Shown: one piece after another, positions 16,222 through 24,387 of the stretch
Layout of the letters: every line of letters starts with the position of its first letter
Position numbering within the stretch: position 1 is the stretch's first letter
NCBI GenBank assembly: GCA_035631315.1
Contig: DASQIZ010000045.1
Coordinates: 62,001 to 126,000 of the forward strand
Origin: 40CM-2-70-7 sp035631315
Lineage (GTDB): Bacteria > Gemmatimonadota > Gemmatimonadetes > Gemmatimonadales > GWC2-71-9
Direction: 5' to 3'
DNA: 64,000 bases
Position numbers and translations under genes: made by a program
Notes under the pieces: model-generated
Told to the model about the DNA's origin: nothing
What the model saw: only the letters and a program-made list of their open reading frames with translations
Database searches by the model: none

Positions 16222-17159
16222 CCACGCGACGGGTTTCGGTGGGAATCCCGCTCTTCAATGAAGAGCAGGGGGTTCCCGAGCTGATCCGGCGCGTCGCCGC
16301 CGTACTCGACGGCATTCCAGGTGGACCACACGAAATCGTCTGCGTGGATGACGGGAGCCGGGACGGCACGGTGCGCGCGCTTGAGCAGGTCGCGGTCAAG
16401 GAACGGCGCCTCAAGGTCGTCGCGTTGTCACGGAACTTCGGGCATCAGACGGCCCTGACCGCCGCCCTCGACCACGTGACGGGTGACGTCGTGGTGGTGA
16501 TGGACGGCGATCTCCAGGACCCGCCAGAAGAGATTCCGCGATTTCTGAAGCACTACGCAGAGGGCTACGACGTCGTCTACGCCAAGCGCGTGGGACGGAA
16601 GGAATCGTGGTGGCTCAGGCTCTGCTACTACTCGTTCTACCGGCTGATGACATCGCTTTCCACACTCCCACTTCCCCTCGATGCAGGCGACTTCTCGCTG
16701 ATGTCGCGGCGCGTGGTGGAGGTGCTCAAGAGCTCACCCGAACACCACCGCTATCTCCGGGGCCTGCGCGCGTGGGCGGGATACAAGCAGCTCGGCGTCG
16801 AGGTGGAAAGACCGGAGCGGTTCGCCGGCTCCAGCAAATACTCATTGTGGGCGTTGATGCGGCTTGCCGCGAACGGGATCTTCGCCTTCTCGACCATCCC
16901 GCTGAAGGCCGCCGCGCTACTCGGTACGGTCGCCATCGGGTTGGCCCTGTTGTATGTGCCGTGGGCGCTCTACGCGAAGTTCATTCTCAGGCAGAGCCCC
17001 CAGGGCTTCACCACCCTGGTGATGGCCATCGTCTTCCTGTCGGGCGTGAACCTCTTTTTCCTGGGAGTGATCGGCGCCTACATGGGACGTGTGTACGAAG
17101 AAGTGAAGCGCCGACCACTCTACGTGGTCGATCGAGTGATCGGCGGCTCCACCAAGTAA
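16218..17159 (+). CDS. GT2 polyprenyl-phosphate sugar transferase (DPM1/GtrB-like)
   Basis: A 313-residue protein with a GT-A catalytic domain: GIPLFNEEQGVPEL, VDDGSRDGT, the metal-binding MDGDLQDPPE, and DFSLMSRRVVEVL; then two C-terminal membrane helices (about 230-290). GtrB/ArnC-like enzymes move a sugar from a nucleotide donor to undecaprenyl phosphate. That product is exactly the donor that GT-C enzymes such as the three upstream consume, so the operon is self-consistent. It starts at GTG 16218, overlapping the methyltransferase stop. Confidence 0.88.
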   Translation: MTTRRVSVGIPLFNEEQGVPELIRRVAAVLDGIPGGPHEIVCVDDGSRDGTVRALEQVAVKERRLKVVALSRNFGHQTALTAALDHVTGDVVVVMDGDLQDPPEEIPRFLKHYAEGYDVVYAKRVGRKESWWLRLCYYSFYRLMTSLSTLPLPLDAGDFSLMSRRVVEVLKSSPEHHRYLRGLRAWAGYKQLGVEVERPERFAGSSKYSLWALMRLAANGIFAFSTIPLKAAALLGTVAIGLALLYVPWALYAKFILRQSPQGFTTLVMAIVFLSGVNLFFLGVIGAYMGRVYEEVKRRPLYVVDRVIGGSTK

Positions 17160-17160
17160 C

Positions 17161-18030
17161 TCAGCTGCAGGAGGTGGCTGATGCACCTCCACCCCCGCCT
17201 CCCTTTCCGCGATTGCTCCCTCCGATGTTCGACTTCCCGCTACCACGATTGACAGACCCGTTCAGCGACTTCTTCAACAGATGGAGCGAGGAGTTGATGC
17301 CGACCGGGTCGGTCCCCGCGAACGCGGTCCCGAATCCGATCGTGAACGCCCATTTGGGGGATCCCGACGTCAGAGAGTGACCGCCGCTGATCGCAAAGGC
17401 GAAAGGGCTGTGCGGGAGGTGAATGGTGGTGCCGCCGCCGATGGTGCGAGGCAGGGTCTCCCCGGAGTCCGGGGTGCCGAAGTCCCCGCCGAACGACAGG
17501 CCAGCCGTCACCCGGGGGGAGAGGTCATACGACGCTTCGAAGGCGAGCGACGTCGCGTGCGGAGGATCGAGGAGCGAAGCCGCCGCCTGGCCGGTCAAGT
17601 CACGACTGGTGGACACCGCCAAGTGCAGCGGATCGACCGGCTGCACACCGACCCCAAGATCGAGTCCCACCCCCGTCGTGCCGGTGCCCAGTCCGCAGCG
17701 TTGAAGCCCGGTGGGCAGTGTCAGCGTGAGGGAGGTGCCGAGATCAGGTGACCAGGGGGCGTCATCGAAGCTGTACGAAAAATCGGCCGCCACCGGCATG
17801 TCCCCGAGTCCCGTACTCGTAAACGGGACTCCGGCCGAGTCGTTCTCGGCGTGGATGTACCCGGGGGCGATCCCCAGCCCCAACCAGGGCCGGACCTGCC
17901 ACTGCAGAGTGGCCGTGAGGGTCTGGTCCTTCTGCTGGGTGTTCAGCTTGGCTGCTCCGCCAGACACGCCGTACGTGACCTGGGCGGAGGCGGTCGAGGC
18001 CACGAACAGGGCGGCGACGAGGGCTCTCAT
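17161..18030 (-). CDS. Predicted outer-membrane beta-barrel protein with Gly-rich tail
   Basis: A 289-residue protein with signal peptide MRALVAALFVASTASA cut before QVTYG. About 220 residues of alternating strands follow (LTATLQWQVRPWLGLGIAPGYIHAE, GVGLDLGVGVQPVDPLHLAVSTS), resembling small porin-like or transporter-type barrels. The C-terminal 45 residues are not barrel-like: basic and glycine-rich (SGKSNIGGSNRGKGGGGGG), ending ATSCS with a Cys near the terminus. It converges on the GT2 gene (one base apart) and diverges from the pilin operon. Confidence 0.65.
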   Translation of the reverse strand: MRALVAALFVASTASAQVTYGVSGGAAKLNTQQKDQTLTATLQWQVRPWLGLGIAPGYIHAENDSAGVPFTSTGLGDMPVAADFSYSFDDAPWSPDLGTSLTLTLPTGLQRCGLGTGTTGVGLDLGVGVQPVDPLHLAVSTSRDLTGQAAASLLDPPHATSLAFEASYDLSPRVTAGLSFGGDFGTPDSGETLPRTIGGGTTIHLPHSPFAFAISGGHSLTSGSPKWAFTIGFGTAFAGTDPVGINSSLHLLKKSLNGSVNRGSGKSNIGGSNRGKGGGGGGASATSCS

Positions 18031-18144
18031 GGGGCTCCTATTGAGGGTTTGCTTCGCGATCCGCTATGCAAAAAAACGCACTGCAATATCCCGTTTCCGC
18101 GATTTGCCAGTGGTGATCTAGGCCTCTGGACCGTGCCATGCCTA

Positions 18145-18174
18145 TGTCACATATAGCCTTAGGTATATGGCACA
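18145..18174. promoter_or_regulatory. Operator-like inverted repeat upstream of the pilin operon
   Basis: TGTCACATAT (18145-18154) and ATATGGCACA (18165-18174) are an inverted pair matching at 8 of 10 positions, centred on a 10-nt spacer. This AT-rich dyad lies in the 187-nt gap between the divergent barrel gene and the pilin operon, 44 bases before the first pilin ATG. It could bind a dimeric CRP-like or other HTH regulator. No consensus promoter is convincingly placed. Confidence 0.35.
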
Positions 18175-18217
18175 GTTATCGCCAGCACAGACTCCCGGAT
18201 TGGAGAGGACGTCACTG

Positions 18218-18667
18218 ATGAAAACCGCCGGCTTTACGATGCTCGAGCTCATGGTCGTGGTGATTCTGATCGCCGTACTCACGACTTTGGCGCTCCCCAA
18301 GCTCACGACCGCTGCGCAGAAGGCCAACATCCGTTCGACGCGCCTCGAGTTGTCGACGATGGTGACCAAGGCGCGTGCGGCCGCGATTCAGCGCGGGTGT
18401 GTGGACAGTCTCCACATCAACAGCACGCAGGCGTGGGTGACGGCGTGCAAGGTGAGCGGATCGGGACGGGACACGGTGGGTCCGGTCGACAAGATCGGTA
18501 ACCGGTTCGGCGTGACGCTCTCCTCTTCGACCACGAACTATGGATACGATCCCCGGGGTCTCCTGGTCGGATTCGCGGGTGGCACCATCGTCATTACGGG
18601 CACCGGGGGCAATGCGGGATTCTCGGATTCCGTGGTGATCAACAACGTCGGCAAGGTGACCCACTAA
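18218..18667 (+). CDS. Minor pseudopilin, GspH/FimT-like
   Basis: The 149-residue protein begins MKTAGFTMLELMVVVILIAVLTTLALPKL: leader MKTAG, cleavage before Phe, Glu at +5, long N-terminal helix. The ATG at 18218 follows GGAGAGG and gives the correct short leader; a frame from 18167 would add 17 unlikely residues. The globular part has the GspH/FimT pattern (RSTRLELSTMVTKARAAAIQRGC). First gene of a four-gene minor-pilin set. Minor pilins prime pilus assembly and are cleaved by PilD, which is not in the window. Confidence 0.85.
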   Translation: MKTAGFTMLELMVVVILIAVLTTLALPKLTTAAQKANIRSTRLELSTMVTKARAAAIQRGCVDSLHINSTQAWVTACKVSGSGRDTVGPVDKIGNRFGVTLSSSTTNYGYDPRGLLVGFAGGTIVITGTGGNAGFSDSVVINNVGKVTH

Positions 18668-19053
18668 TGAACCGTCGCGGCTTTACCATCGTCGAGATCA
18701 TGATCGCGGTCGTGATCCTGTGCGTGGGCCTTCTGGGGCTCGCGAGCGCCGGCGCTACGGTGACGCGGATGCTCGCCAAAGGCAAGGGCAACTCGCTGGT
18801 GGCGGATTATACGCAGAAGACGCTCGACAGCCTGCGGTCGCTCAATTGGTGCTCGGCCAGTCCCACCAAGACGGGCACAACGACGCTCAAAGTCGGGAAT
18901 CAGACGCTCGCGACGAGCGCGATCAACGTGGCGCAAGTCGGCACCGACGGCTGGACGATTCTCGATTCCGTGACCTACTACTCGTGGAAGGCGAACAAGC
19001 GCTTCCAGTCGACCATATACGTGGCCGAGACGGGGGTCTCATGCCGGTTCTAA
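18667..19053 (+). CDS. Minor pilin, PilV/GspI-like
   Basis: A 128-residue prepilin: MNRRGFTIVEIMIAVVILCVGLLGLASAG, with Gly-Phe at the cleavage point and Glu at +5. The GFxxxEVMxAxxILxxGLLGL pattern is that of PilV/GspI-type minor pilins. The globular part is short with two Cys (W-C-S and S-C-R-F) that may form a disulfide. Stop and start overlap the previous gene (TAATG). Confidence 0.85.
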   Translation: MNRRGFTIVEIMIAVVILCVGLLGLASAGATVTRMLAKGKGNSLVADYTQKTLDSLRSLNWCSASPTKTGTTTLKVGNQTLATSAINVAQVGTDGWTILDSVTYYSWKANKRFQSTIYVAETGVSCRF

Positions 19054-19913
19054 GGCGTCGCGGCTTCACCCTGGTCGAGCTGATGGTGGGCCTCCTGCTC
19101 CTGGGGATCATCTCTGTGGGGATCTACCGGGTGCTGGTGAAGAACCAGCAGCTCTATCAGACGAACGCGCAGAAGGTGGACGTCGGACAAAACCTGCGAG
19201 CCGCGGCGGCGGTGCTGCCCGCGGAGCTGCGCGAAGTCGATGCGGCCGACGGCGACATCATCGCGATGGGTGCGGACTCCATCCGGATCCGCGCATACCG
19301 GGTCTTCGCGATCAGCTGTACCGCTCCGGTCCTTGGCGGTGCGCTGACCGGTCTGACCCTCACGGTCCGTCAGGCCATGACCTACGGCGTTCGCAATTTT
19401 CAGAATGGCGACTCCATCCTGGTTTTCTATGAGGGGAACTCCAGCACCAGGACTGACGATACCTGGGCGCTGGGGGTCCTCACCTCGGCTCCTACGACCA
19501 CGACCTGCCCGAGCGACTTGAAGGCGGCGTACACGATGACGGTGTCGCTCAAGGCGGGGGCGTGGACAAATGCCGCCGGCAACATGGTGGCGGGCGCGCC
19601 CGTCCGCGCGTTCGAGACCACCACGTACAGAAATGTGCAGGCCAGTGACGGCAACTACTACCTGTCGATCCGGAACTCGGGCGGGCTCAACCCGTTGGTG
19701 GGGCCGCTGACGAGCACCGGCCTGGCCTTCGCGTATTACGACTCGACGGGCGCCGTGACGTCCACGGCCGCCAATGTGAAGCGGATCCGGATCGCGCTCT
19801 CGTATCAGTCGGCGGCGCAGGTCCGGCAGGCCAATGGCACGCTCGACAACATCCGGCAGAGCGACACTCTTCAGGTGACGCTCCGGAACAACGCCCGGGC
19901 ACAGGGCAGTTAG
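19041..19913 (+). CDS. Minor pilin, PilW-like
   Basis: A 290-residue prepilin starting at ATG 19041, inside the end of the PilV-like gene (13-base overlap). MPVLRRRGFTLVELMVGLLLLGIISVGIYRVLVKNQQ is a classic type III signal followed by the PilW-type helix with QNLRAAAAVLPAELREVDAAD. The longer beta-rich head with two Cys (SCTAPV and TTCPSD) fits PilW/GspJ. It probably sits at the pilus tip with the other minor pilins. Confidence 0.85.
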   Translation: MPVLRRRGFTLVELMVGLLLLGIISVGIYRVLVKNQQLYQTNAQKVDVGQNLRAAAAVLPAELREVDAADGDIIAMGADSIRIRAYRVFAISCTAPVLGGALTGLTLTVRQAMTYGVRNFQNGDSILVFYEGNSSTRTDDTWALGVLTSAPTTTTCPSDLKAAYTMTVSLKAGAWTNAAGNMVAGAPVRAFETTTYRNVQASDGNYYLSIRNSGGLNPLVGPLTSTGLAFAYYDSTGAVTSTAANVKRIRIALSYQSAAQVRQANGTLDNIRQSDTLQVTLRNNARAQGS

Positions 19914-19922
19914 GGAGTTCTC

Positions 19923-21095
19923 ATGAAGAACGAACGGGGCATGGCGCTTGCCATCACGGTCTTCGCGCTGGTTGTGGTCGCGGCCCTCGTAGCCGGGACC
20001 TTCTACGCGGCGACGCAGGAACAGCGTACCGCCGACAATACCCGGCGCTCGGTGGCTGCCTTTGGAGCCGCGGAAGCGGGGATAGACGACGTGGTCACGA
20101 CCTGGTCGCTCAAGACCACCCGACTCAACAAGATGAGCAACTATCCGGCGGACTCCCAAACGTATGGCACGTCGTCCGCGATGGACACCACGCCGGGACG
20201 GGGCGGCCGGTACTACGCCACTGTGTACCGCCTGAACACGAACATGTTTCTGGTGGATGTGACGGGACGAGACAATGCGAGCGGAACCCTGGGTCAGGGG
20301 GTCGGGGTTGGGGGGCGCGAGCGTCTCGGCGCGCTCGTGAAGATCCAGCCGATCAATTTCGGCATCTCGGCGTCCCTCATGACGAGGAACAGCGTGAACC
20401 TCCAGGGGAACGCGCAAGTGGACGGCACGGACAATAATCCGCTGGTCGATAACCCGACCGATTCGGTGTGGAGTTCGTGTACCACGGGCAGCGCGCTTGC
20501 GGGCATCAGCACGGGGACGGGCACCAGCGTGACCACGGGCGGGAATGCGACCGTCAACGGTCAACCCCCGGTGCAGCACGATTCCACCATCAGCTCCAAG
20601 TTCGCGAACGTGGATTCGCTCTACTCGGCACTTGCCTCTCGCGCGAACATCGTGCTCTCCGGCGGCAACTACCGGACGCAACCGAGTTTCACCGGCAGCG
20701 CCTGCAACACGACGGATACGTTCAACTGGGGAGACGGGATGGCGAGTACCTCCTGCTCCACGTACTTCCCGATCATTCACATCACCGGGGACGTGACGTT
20801 GAACGGGACGGAGGGACAGGGGATTCTGCTGGTTGATGGCAACATCAGCATCCAGGGATCGTATCAGTTCTTCGGCATTACGATTGCCAAAGGCTCGATC
20901 GGGTCCGCTGGTGGTGGGTCCACCGCCGCGCACTTCTTTGGTGCCACGATGGCGCAGGACGTGAACCTGAGCACGACGAACACCTTGAGCGGTAAAGCGA
21001 CGCTGCTCTATTCGAGCTGCGCGGTGCAGACGGCCCTGACCAACGTCTCGGTCACGTCTCTGCTCAAGTCGCGGAGCTGGGTCCAGCTGTACTAG
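19923..21095 (+). CDS. PilX-like minor pilin assembly protein
   Basis: The 390-residue protein starts MKNERGMALAITVFALVVVAALVAGTFYAA. The leader lacks the canonical Glu at +5, as in PilX/GspK-type proteins, and is followed by TADNTRRSVAAFGAAEAGIDDVV, the PilX N-terminal signature. The C-terminal ~220 residues hold repeated short strands (VNLQGNAQVDGTDN, GDVTLNGTEGQGILLVDGNISIQGSYQFFG) suggestive of a beta-helix, unusual for PilX and perhaps an adhesive head. Last gene of the operon, 10 bases after pilW-like. Confidence 0.78.
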   Translation: MKNERGMALAITVFALVVVAALVAGTFYAATQEQRTADNTRRSVAAFGAAEAGIDDVVTTWSLKTTRLNKMSNYPADSQTYGTSSAMDTTPGRGGRYYATVYRLNTNMFLVDVTGRDNASGTLGQGVGVGGRERLGALVKIQPINFGISASLMTRNSVNLQGNAQVDGTDNNPLVDNPTDSVWSSCTTGSALAGISTGTGTSVTTGGNATVNGQPPVQHDSTISSKFANVDSLYSALASRANIVLSGGNYRTQPSFTGSACNTTDTFNWGDGMASTSCSTYFPIIHITGDVTLNGTEGQGILLVDGNISIQGSYQFFGITIAKGSIGSAGGGSTAAHFFGATMAQDVNLSTTNTLSGKATLLYSSCAVQTALTNVSVTSLLKSRSWVQLY

Positions 21096-21121
21096 AAAGC
21101 AGGTGGTAGTGGCAGGACCAC

Positions 21122-21165
21122 GAAGCCCGTCCCTCCTCACGCATCGGGGGGGCGGGCTTTGTGAC
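21122..21165 (+). terminator. Terminator-like hairpin after the pilin operon
   Basis: AAGCCCGTCCC (21123-21133) can pair with the GGG-GCGGGCTT segment ending at 21159, leaving a loop of about 12 nt. Only TTTGTGACTT follows, so the T-tract is weak. It lies 27 bases after the pilX-like stop and most likely ends the pilin transcript. Confidence 0.5.
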
Positions 21166-21222
21166 TTCCAACCATCCGGCGGTCGAATGCTACTCATGGT
21201 AACCTCTTCAGAGTGGTGTTCC

Positions 21223-21858
21223 ATGCGCGCCTGGCTCTTCGCGTCGTGCCTCCTTCCCGCCGTGGTGGCGGCCCAACAGCCAACGCCCCCGACCGTTCCG
21301 ACGAACCTTTCGCGCGCCGACGAGATCCGGTTTGCGAGGAGCGCCGCTCCGGCGGACGTATCGAACGGTGCGAAAGTCTGGGTGCTGGAGAACGGCCACT
21401 ACGTCGTCGCGGTGCAGGGGACGTCGGGCATGGCTTGCGCGGTCTACCGGGACCGGCCCAATTCGTTCGTGCCCATATGCGGCGATTCGGTGGCTGAGGC
21501 GACGGTCCTGGCGATCGGCCGGTTCCAGACCGAGGAACGCCTCGCCGGCAAGACGCTCGATGAGATCAAGCCTGAGGTCGCCCGTGGGTTGGCCTCGGGC
21601 CGGTTCCGGGTACCCCGTACGCCCGCCCTGACGTACATGACGTCCTCGGCACAGGTCATTACCGACACAGCCGGGGAACACCCCACCCGGTTCCTGCCGC
21701 ATCTGATGGTGTTCTATCCGAACATGCACGCCAAGGGGTTGGGCCTCGTGGACTCGAACAGCATGGACATCCCGCTACTCGACGAAGAGGGGACCCCCAT
21801 GTCCCGGCTCGTCGTCGTGGTGCGCGATTGGACACAACCGGACATCCCGACGCAGTGA
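21223..21858 (+). CDS. Secreted protein, paralogue A of an ECF-flanking pair
   Basis: 211 residues with signal peptide MRAWLFASCLLPAVVAA cut before QQPTPP. The mature part (ADEIRFARSAAPADVSNGAKVWVLENGHYVVAVQGTSGMACAVYRDRPNSFVPICGDSV) aligns with the product of 22856-23509: the same order of AxVxVxxxGxxVxAxxGxxGxxCxVxR, then a Cys, GxxxGRxxxPxxPAxxYMxS, and a PHxMxxxPxM block. The family is unknown to me; two conserved Cys may form a disulfide. Its stop overlaps the sigma-factor start, so it is co-transcribed and may feed signals to that system. Confidence 0.7.
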   Translation: MRAWLFASCLLPAVVAAQQPTPPTVPTNLSRADEIRFARSAAPADVSNGAKVWVLENGHYVVAVQGTSGMACAVYRDRPNSFVPICGDSVAEATVLAIGRFQTEERLAGKTLDEIKPEVARGLASGRFRVPRTPALTYMTSSAQVITDTAGEHPTRFLPHLMVFYPNMHAKGLGLVDSNSMDIPLLDEEGTPMSRLVVVVRDWTQPDIPTQ

Positions 21859-22361
21859 CGGACGACCTCGCACTCGTCGAGCGGTTCCTTCGTGGACGGG
21901 GCGAGGGGGCGTTTCGCGCGCTGTACCGCGCGCACACGCCGGCGCTGTACGCGCTGGCCTTGCGCCTCACGGGCGGTGATTCCGGCGAAGCCGAGGACCT
22001 CGTGCAGGAGAGTTGGGTCCGCGCCTTGACGGCGCTGCGGACGTTCCGCGCCCAGTCGGCACTGCGGTCGTGGCTGTGCGGCGTGCTCGTCAATGTCCGG
22101 CGCGGTCGTCTCCGCGTCGACTGGCGGATCGTCGACGCGCCGGACGCCGAGCCGGTCGCCGATGCGAACGGTTCCGATGACGCGATTGATCTCGAGCGGG
22201 CGATCGCGGCGCTCCCCGAGGGCGCGCGCGACGTCTACGTCCTGCACGACGTCCACGGCTACACGCACCGGGAGATCGCCGATCTCCTCGGCATCGTCGA
22301 AGGCACGTCGAAGAGTCAGCTCAATCGGGCCCGGTTCCTGCTCCGGAGTTCGCTCCCATGA
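21855..22361 (+). CDS. ECF-type RNA polymerase sigma factor
   Basis: 168 residues from GTG 21855, overlapping the previous stop (GTGA). Region 2 is visible as FRALYRAHTPALYALALRLTGGDSGEAEDLVQESWVRALTALRTF; region 4 as LPEGARDVYVLHDVHGYTHREIADLLGIVEGTSKSQLNRAR. There is no region 3, as in ECF factors. The next gene overlaps by 4 bases and encodes its probable membrane anti-sigma. I cannot identify its promoter signature. Confidence 0.9.
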   Translation: MTDDLALVERFLRGRGEGAFRALYRAHTPALYALALRLTGGDSGEAEDLVQESWVRALTALRTFRAQSALRSWLCGVLVNVRRGRLRVDWRIVDAPDAEPVADANGSDDAIDLERAIAALPEGARDVYVLHDVHGYTHREIADLLGIVEGTSKSQLNRARFLLRSSLP

Positions 22362-22822
22362 CGAATCTCTCCCGAGAAACACCGCCGGACGCGAGGCTTG
22401 AAGAGCGGGTGGTCTCGGCGCTCGTCGCGGCGGGGTTGGTGCGGCGCCGCCGGGTCTGGCCGTGGGCGGTCGGGGTCGCCGCCATGCTGGCGTTGGCGGT
22501 CGGTGTGGCCAGGCTCCGTCCGACGCATGGGCTGATCGCCGGTCACACGTACGTCGTGCTGCTCTATGAGGACTCGACGTACCGCCCGGCTCCCGCCGGA
22601 CACCAGCAGGAGCGCATCGACGTGCTTTCGCGGTGGGCGGACAGCCTCGCGACGTTCGGGGAGTACGAGCGCGCCGGGCATCTCATCGGGCTGGGGGAGG
22701 GGGGGCTTGGCGGGCTGTTCCTGGTGCGGGCAGCGGACGATGCAGCGGCGGCGCGGATTGCGGCGTCCTGCCCGTTCACGCAGTGGGGAGGACACGTCGA
22801 GGTCAGGCGCTTCGAACGGTGA
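22358..22822 (+). CDS. Probable anti-sigma protein with C-terminal YCII-like domain
   Basis: 154 residues. A cytoplasmic stretch of about 33 residues precedes one membrane helix (VWPWAVGVAAMLALAVGVA, about 33-51), the layout of small anti-sigma factors. The extracytoplasmic part (YVVLLYEDSTYRP...RWADSLATFGEYERAGHLIG...FLVRAADDAAAARIAASCPF...GHVEVRRFE) matches the dimeric alpha-beta-barrel YCII/DGPF family, which is normally cytoplasmic. The pairing is unusual. Overlap with the sigma stop (ATGA) implies co-translation. The anti-sigma role is inferred from position; no classical zinc-binding HxxxCxxC motif is present. Confidence 0.6.
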   Translation: MTNLSRETPPDARLEERVVSALVAAGLVRRRRVWPWAVGVAAMLALAVGVARLRPTHGLIAGHTYVVLLYEDSTYRPAPAGHQQERIDVLSRWADSLATFGEYERAGHLIGLGEGGLGGLFLVRAADDAAAARIAASCPFTQWGGHVEVRRFER

Positions 22823-22855
22823 AGGGGAACCAGCATCCGTACCAAGGGGGGATCA

Positions 22856-23509
22856 ATGAACTACTCCGGTCGTTGGGCAGCGGTCGGTCTCGTTGTTTTT
22901 TCAGCGCCATGCACCCTCGCCGGCCAGGTCCGGGCCATCCCGGTTTCGACGGGGGCCGCCGGCACCGTCCGGGTATTCGCGGAGTCCACGGAAATTCGGA
23001 TCGCACGTGAAGCGGTGTCGGGGAGCATTTCCCGCGACGCCGACGTGTACGTCTACCAGCAGGGACGCTTTGTAAAGGCGGCGTCGGGCTCGAATGGCTT
23101 CGCGTGCATGGTGGCGCGCAGCGATCAAGCCGCCAGTCTGTTCCCAATGTGCTTCGATTCGGTGGGCGCGCGGACTCTGATGCAGCGGGAGATGATGCGG
23201 GTGGAGTTGTATGCGGCCGGCGTCCCGTACGAAGGCATTCGGGGGAAGATTGATTCCGCCTTTGCGGACGGTCGCCTCACACGCCCCGACAGGCCGGCCT
23301 TCATCTACATGATGTCCCCCCACCAGGATCTCTTTAATAACACGCGGGAGCTGGGCCGGTGGGAGCCGCATGTGATGATTTATCTGCCTCATACCACGGC
23401 GGCGCAGTACCAGCAGCTGCCATCGATGATGGGGATCGATCCGGAGGATAAGGAGGGGGTGGAGATCATCGTGGCGATGCCCGACTGGTCGGACCAGGAC
23501 TCCCACTAG
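22856..23509 (+). CDS. Secreted protein, paralogue B of an ECF-flanking pair
   Basis: 217 residues with a signal peptide (MNYSGRWAAVGLVVFSAPCTLAGQ). It shares its plan with the product of 21223-21858: VYVYQQGRFVKAASGSNGFACMVAR, LFPMCFDSV, DGRLTRPDRPAFIYMMS, EPHVMIYLPHT. The ATG follows a GGGGGG purine block. It lies 33 bases after the anti-sigma gene and probably belongs to the same regulon. Function unknown. Confidence 0.68.
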   Translation: MNYSGRWAAVGLVVFSAPCTLAGQVRAIPVSTGAAGTVRVFAESTEIRIAREAVSGSISRDADVYVYQQGRFVKAASGSNGFACMVARSDQAASLFPMCFDSVGARTLMQREMMRVELYAAGVPYEGIRGKIDSAFADGRLTRPDRPAFIYMMSPHQDLFNNTRELGRWEPHVMIYLPHTTAAQYQQLPSMMGIDPEDKEGVEIIVAMPDWSDQDSH

Positions 23510-23587
23510 TGTGACTTTGCCCCTTAACGGCCGGACAATCGGGGTGGGTTGAGAAAGCGGCGTCGTCTAGGCAGAATTGACCCCCAC

Positions 23588-23659
<72 letters not shown>

Positions 23660-23817
23660 CTCCAATCCCTCCGTAATTGTACGCGCCTGAAACATTCCCG
23701 CACGCCCTGACGCTTCCGTAACCGCTCGCTGACTCTCCGAATAGAACCCCACGGCGCCCTCACGGTTACTCTGGGGAAGAAGGACCGTTGGAACTCACAA
23801 AGGAAAGCGAGCGCTGT

Positions 23818-24213
23818 ATGCGTACGTCTCGTGTGGTAATTGTCGCGGTGACCCTCGGGCTGGCCGCCTGCTCATCCAAGTCCCCGACCTCGTCGTTCAC
23901 CGGCGGTGGGGGCGGCGGCGGTCCCTCGGGCCCAGCCGTAACGGTGGCGGACTTTCAATTCTCTCCCGATACGATCACCATCGCTGCCGGGCAAAGCGTG
24001 TTGTGGACCAACAACGGTCCCTCAACGCACACCGTCACCAGCGACAACAGCTCCTGGACCAGCGCCAGCCTCGGCGCCCCCGGTGGCACGGATCCCTACG
24101 GATATCCGACCGGCGGAGGGACGTTCTCGCACATGTTCTCATCGGCGGGGACCTACCACTACCACTGCTCGATTCACGCCGGCATGACGGCGGTCGTCGT
24201 CGTCACACCCTAA
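23818..24213 (+). CDS. Cupredoxin-domain lipoprotein (plastocyanin/azurin-like)
   Basis: 131 residues from the ATG at 23818. The lipobox LGLAAC is followed by a Ser/Gly linker (TGGGGGGGPSG), then a single cupredoxin fold: VTVADFQFSPDTITIAAGQSVLWTN, the first ligand His in STHTV, and the C-terminal cluster YHCSIHAGM giving Cys, His and Met. This is a type 1 copper site for outer- or inner-membrane-tethered electron transfer. It resembles the C-terminal domain of the barrel fusion at 57230-58288. Confidence 0.85.
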   Translation: MRTSRVVIVAVTLGLAACSSKSPTSSFTGGGGGGGPSGPAVTVADFQFSPDTITIAAGQSVLWTNNGPSTHTVTSDNSSWTSASLGAPGGTDPYGYPTGGGTFSHMFSSAGTYHYHCSIHAGMTAVVVVTP

Positions 24214-24221
24214 AACGGAAA

Positions 24222-24269
24222 GCCAGCCAACCCAGCGTCCACTCGCATGGACTGGATTGACTGGCTGGC
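24222..24269. terminator. Long hairpin between convergent cupredoxin and aconitase genes
   Basis: GCCAGCCA (24222-24229) pairs with TGGCTGGC (24262-24269), and an inner stem pairs GTCCA (24237-24241) with TGGAC (24248-24252). There is no T-run. Its place 9 bases after the cupredoxin stop suggests 3'-end formation or protection. The remaining 118 bases to the aconitase stop hold nothing I can identify. Confidence 0.45.
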
Positions 24270-24387
24270 CGGGATGTCTTGACGGCATCCACGACCCCAG
24301 AGTCCGGTAATGGACCAATAGGTCGTGCGATGCTCCGGTTGGCACTGCCATTTCGCCAAGTCGCCGCCCGAGAGCGACGAACGGCGC

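Noticed and set aside
19050..21224. 724-codon minus-strand frame over the pilin genes
   Set aside because: Arg/His-rich antisense of pilW-like and pilX-like genes; no domain signal. A codon-bias artefact of GC-rich DNA.
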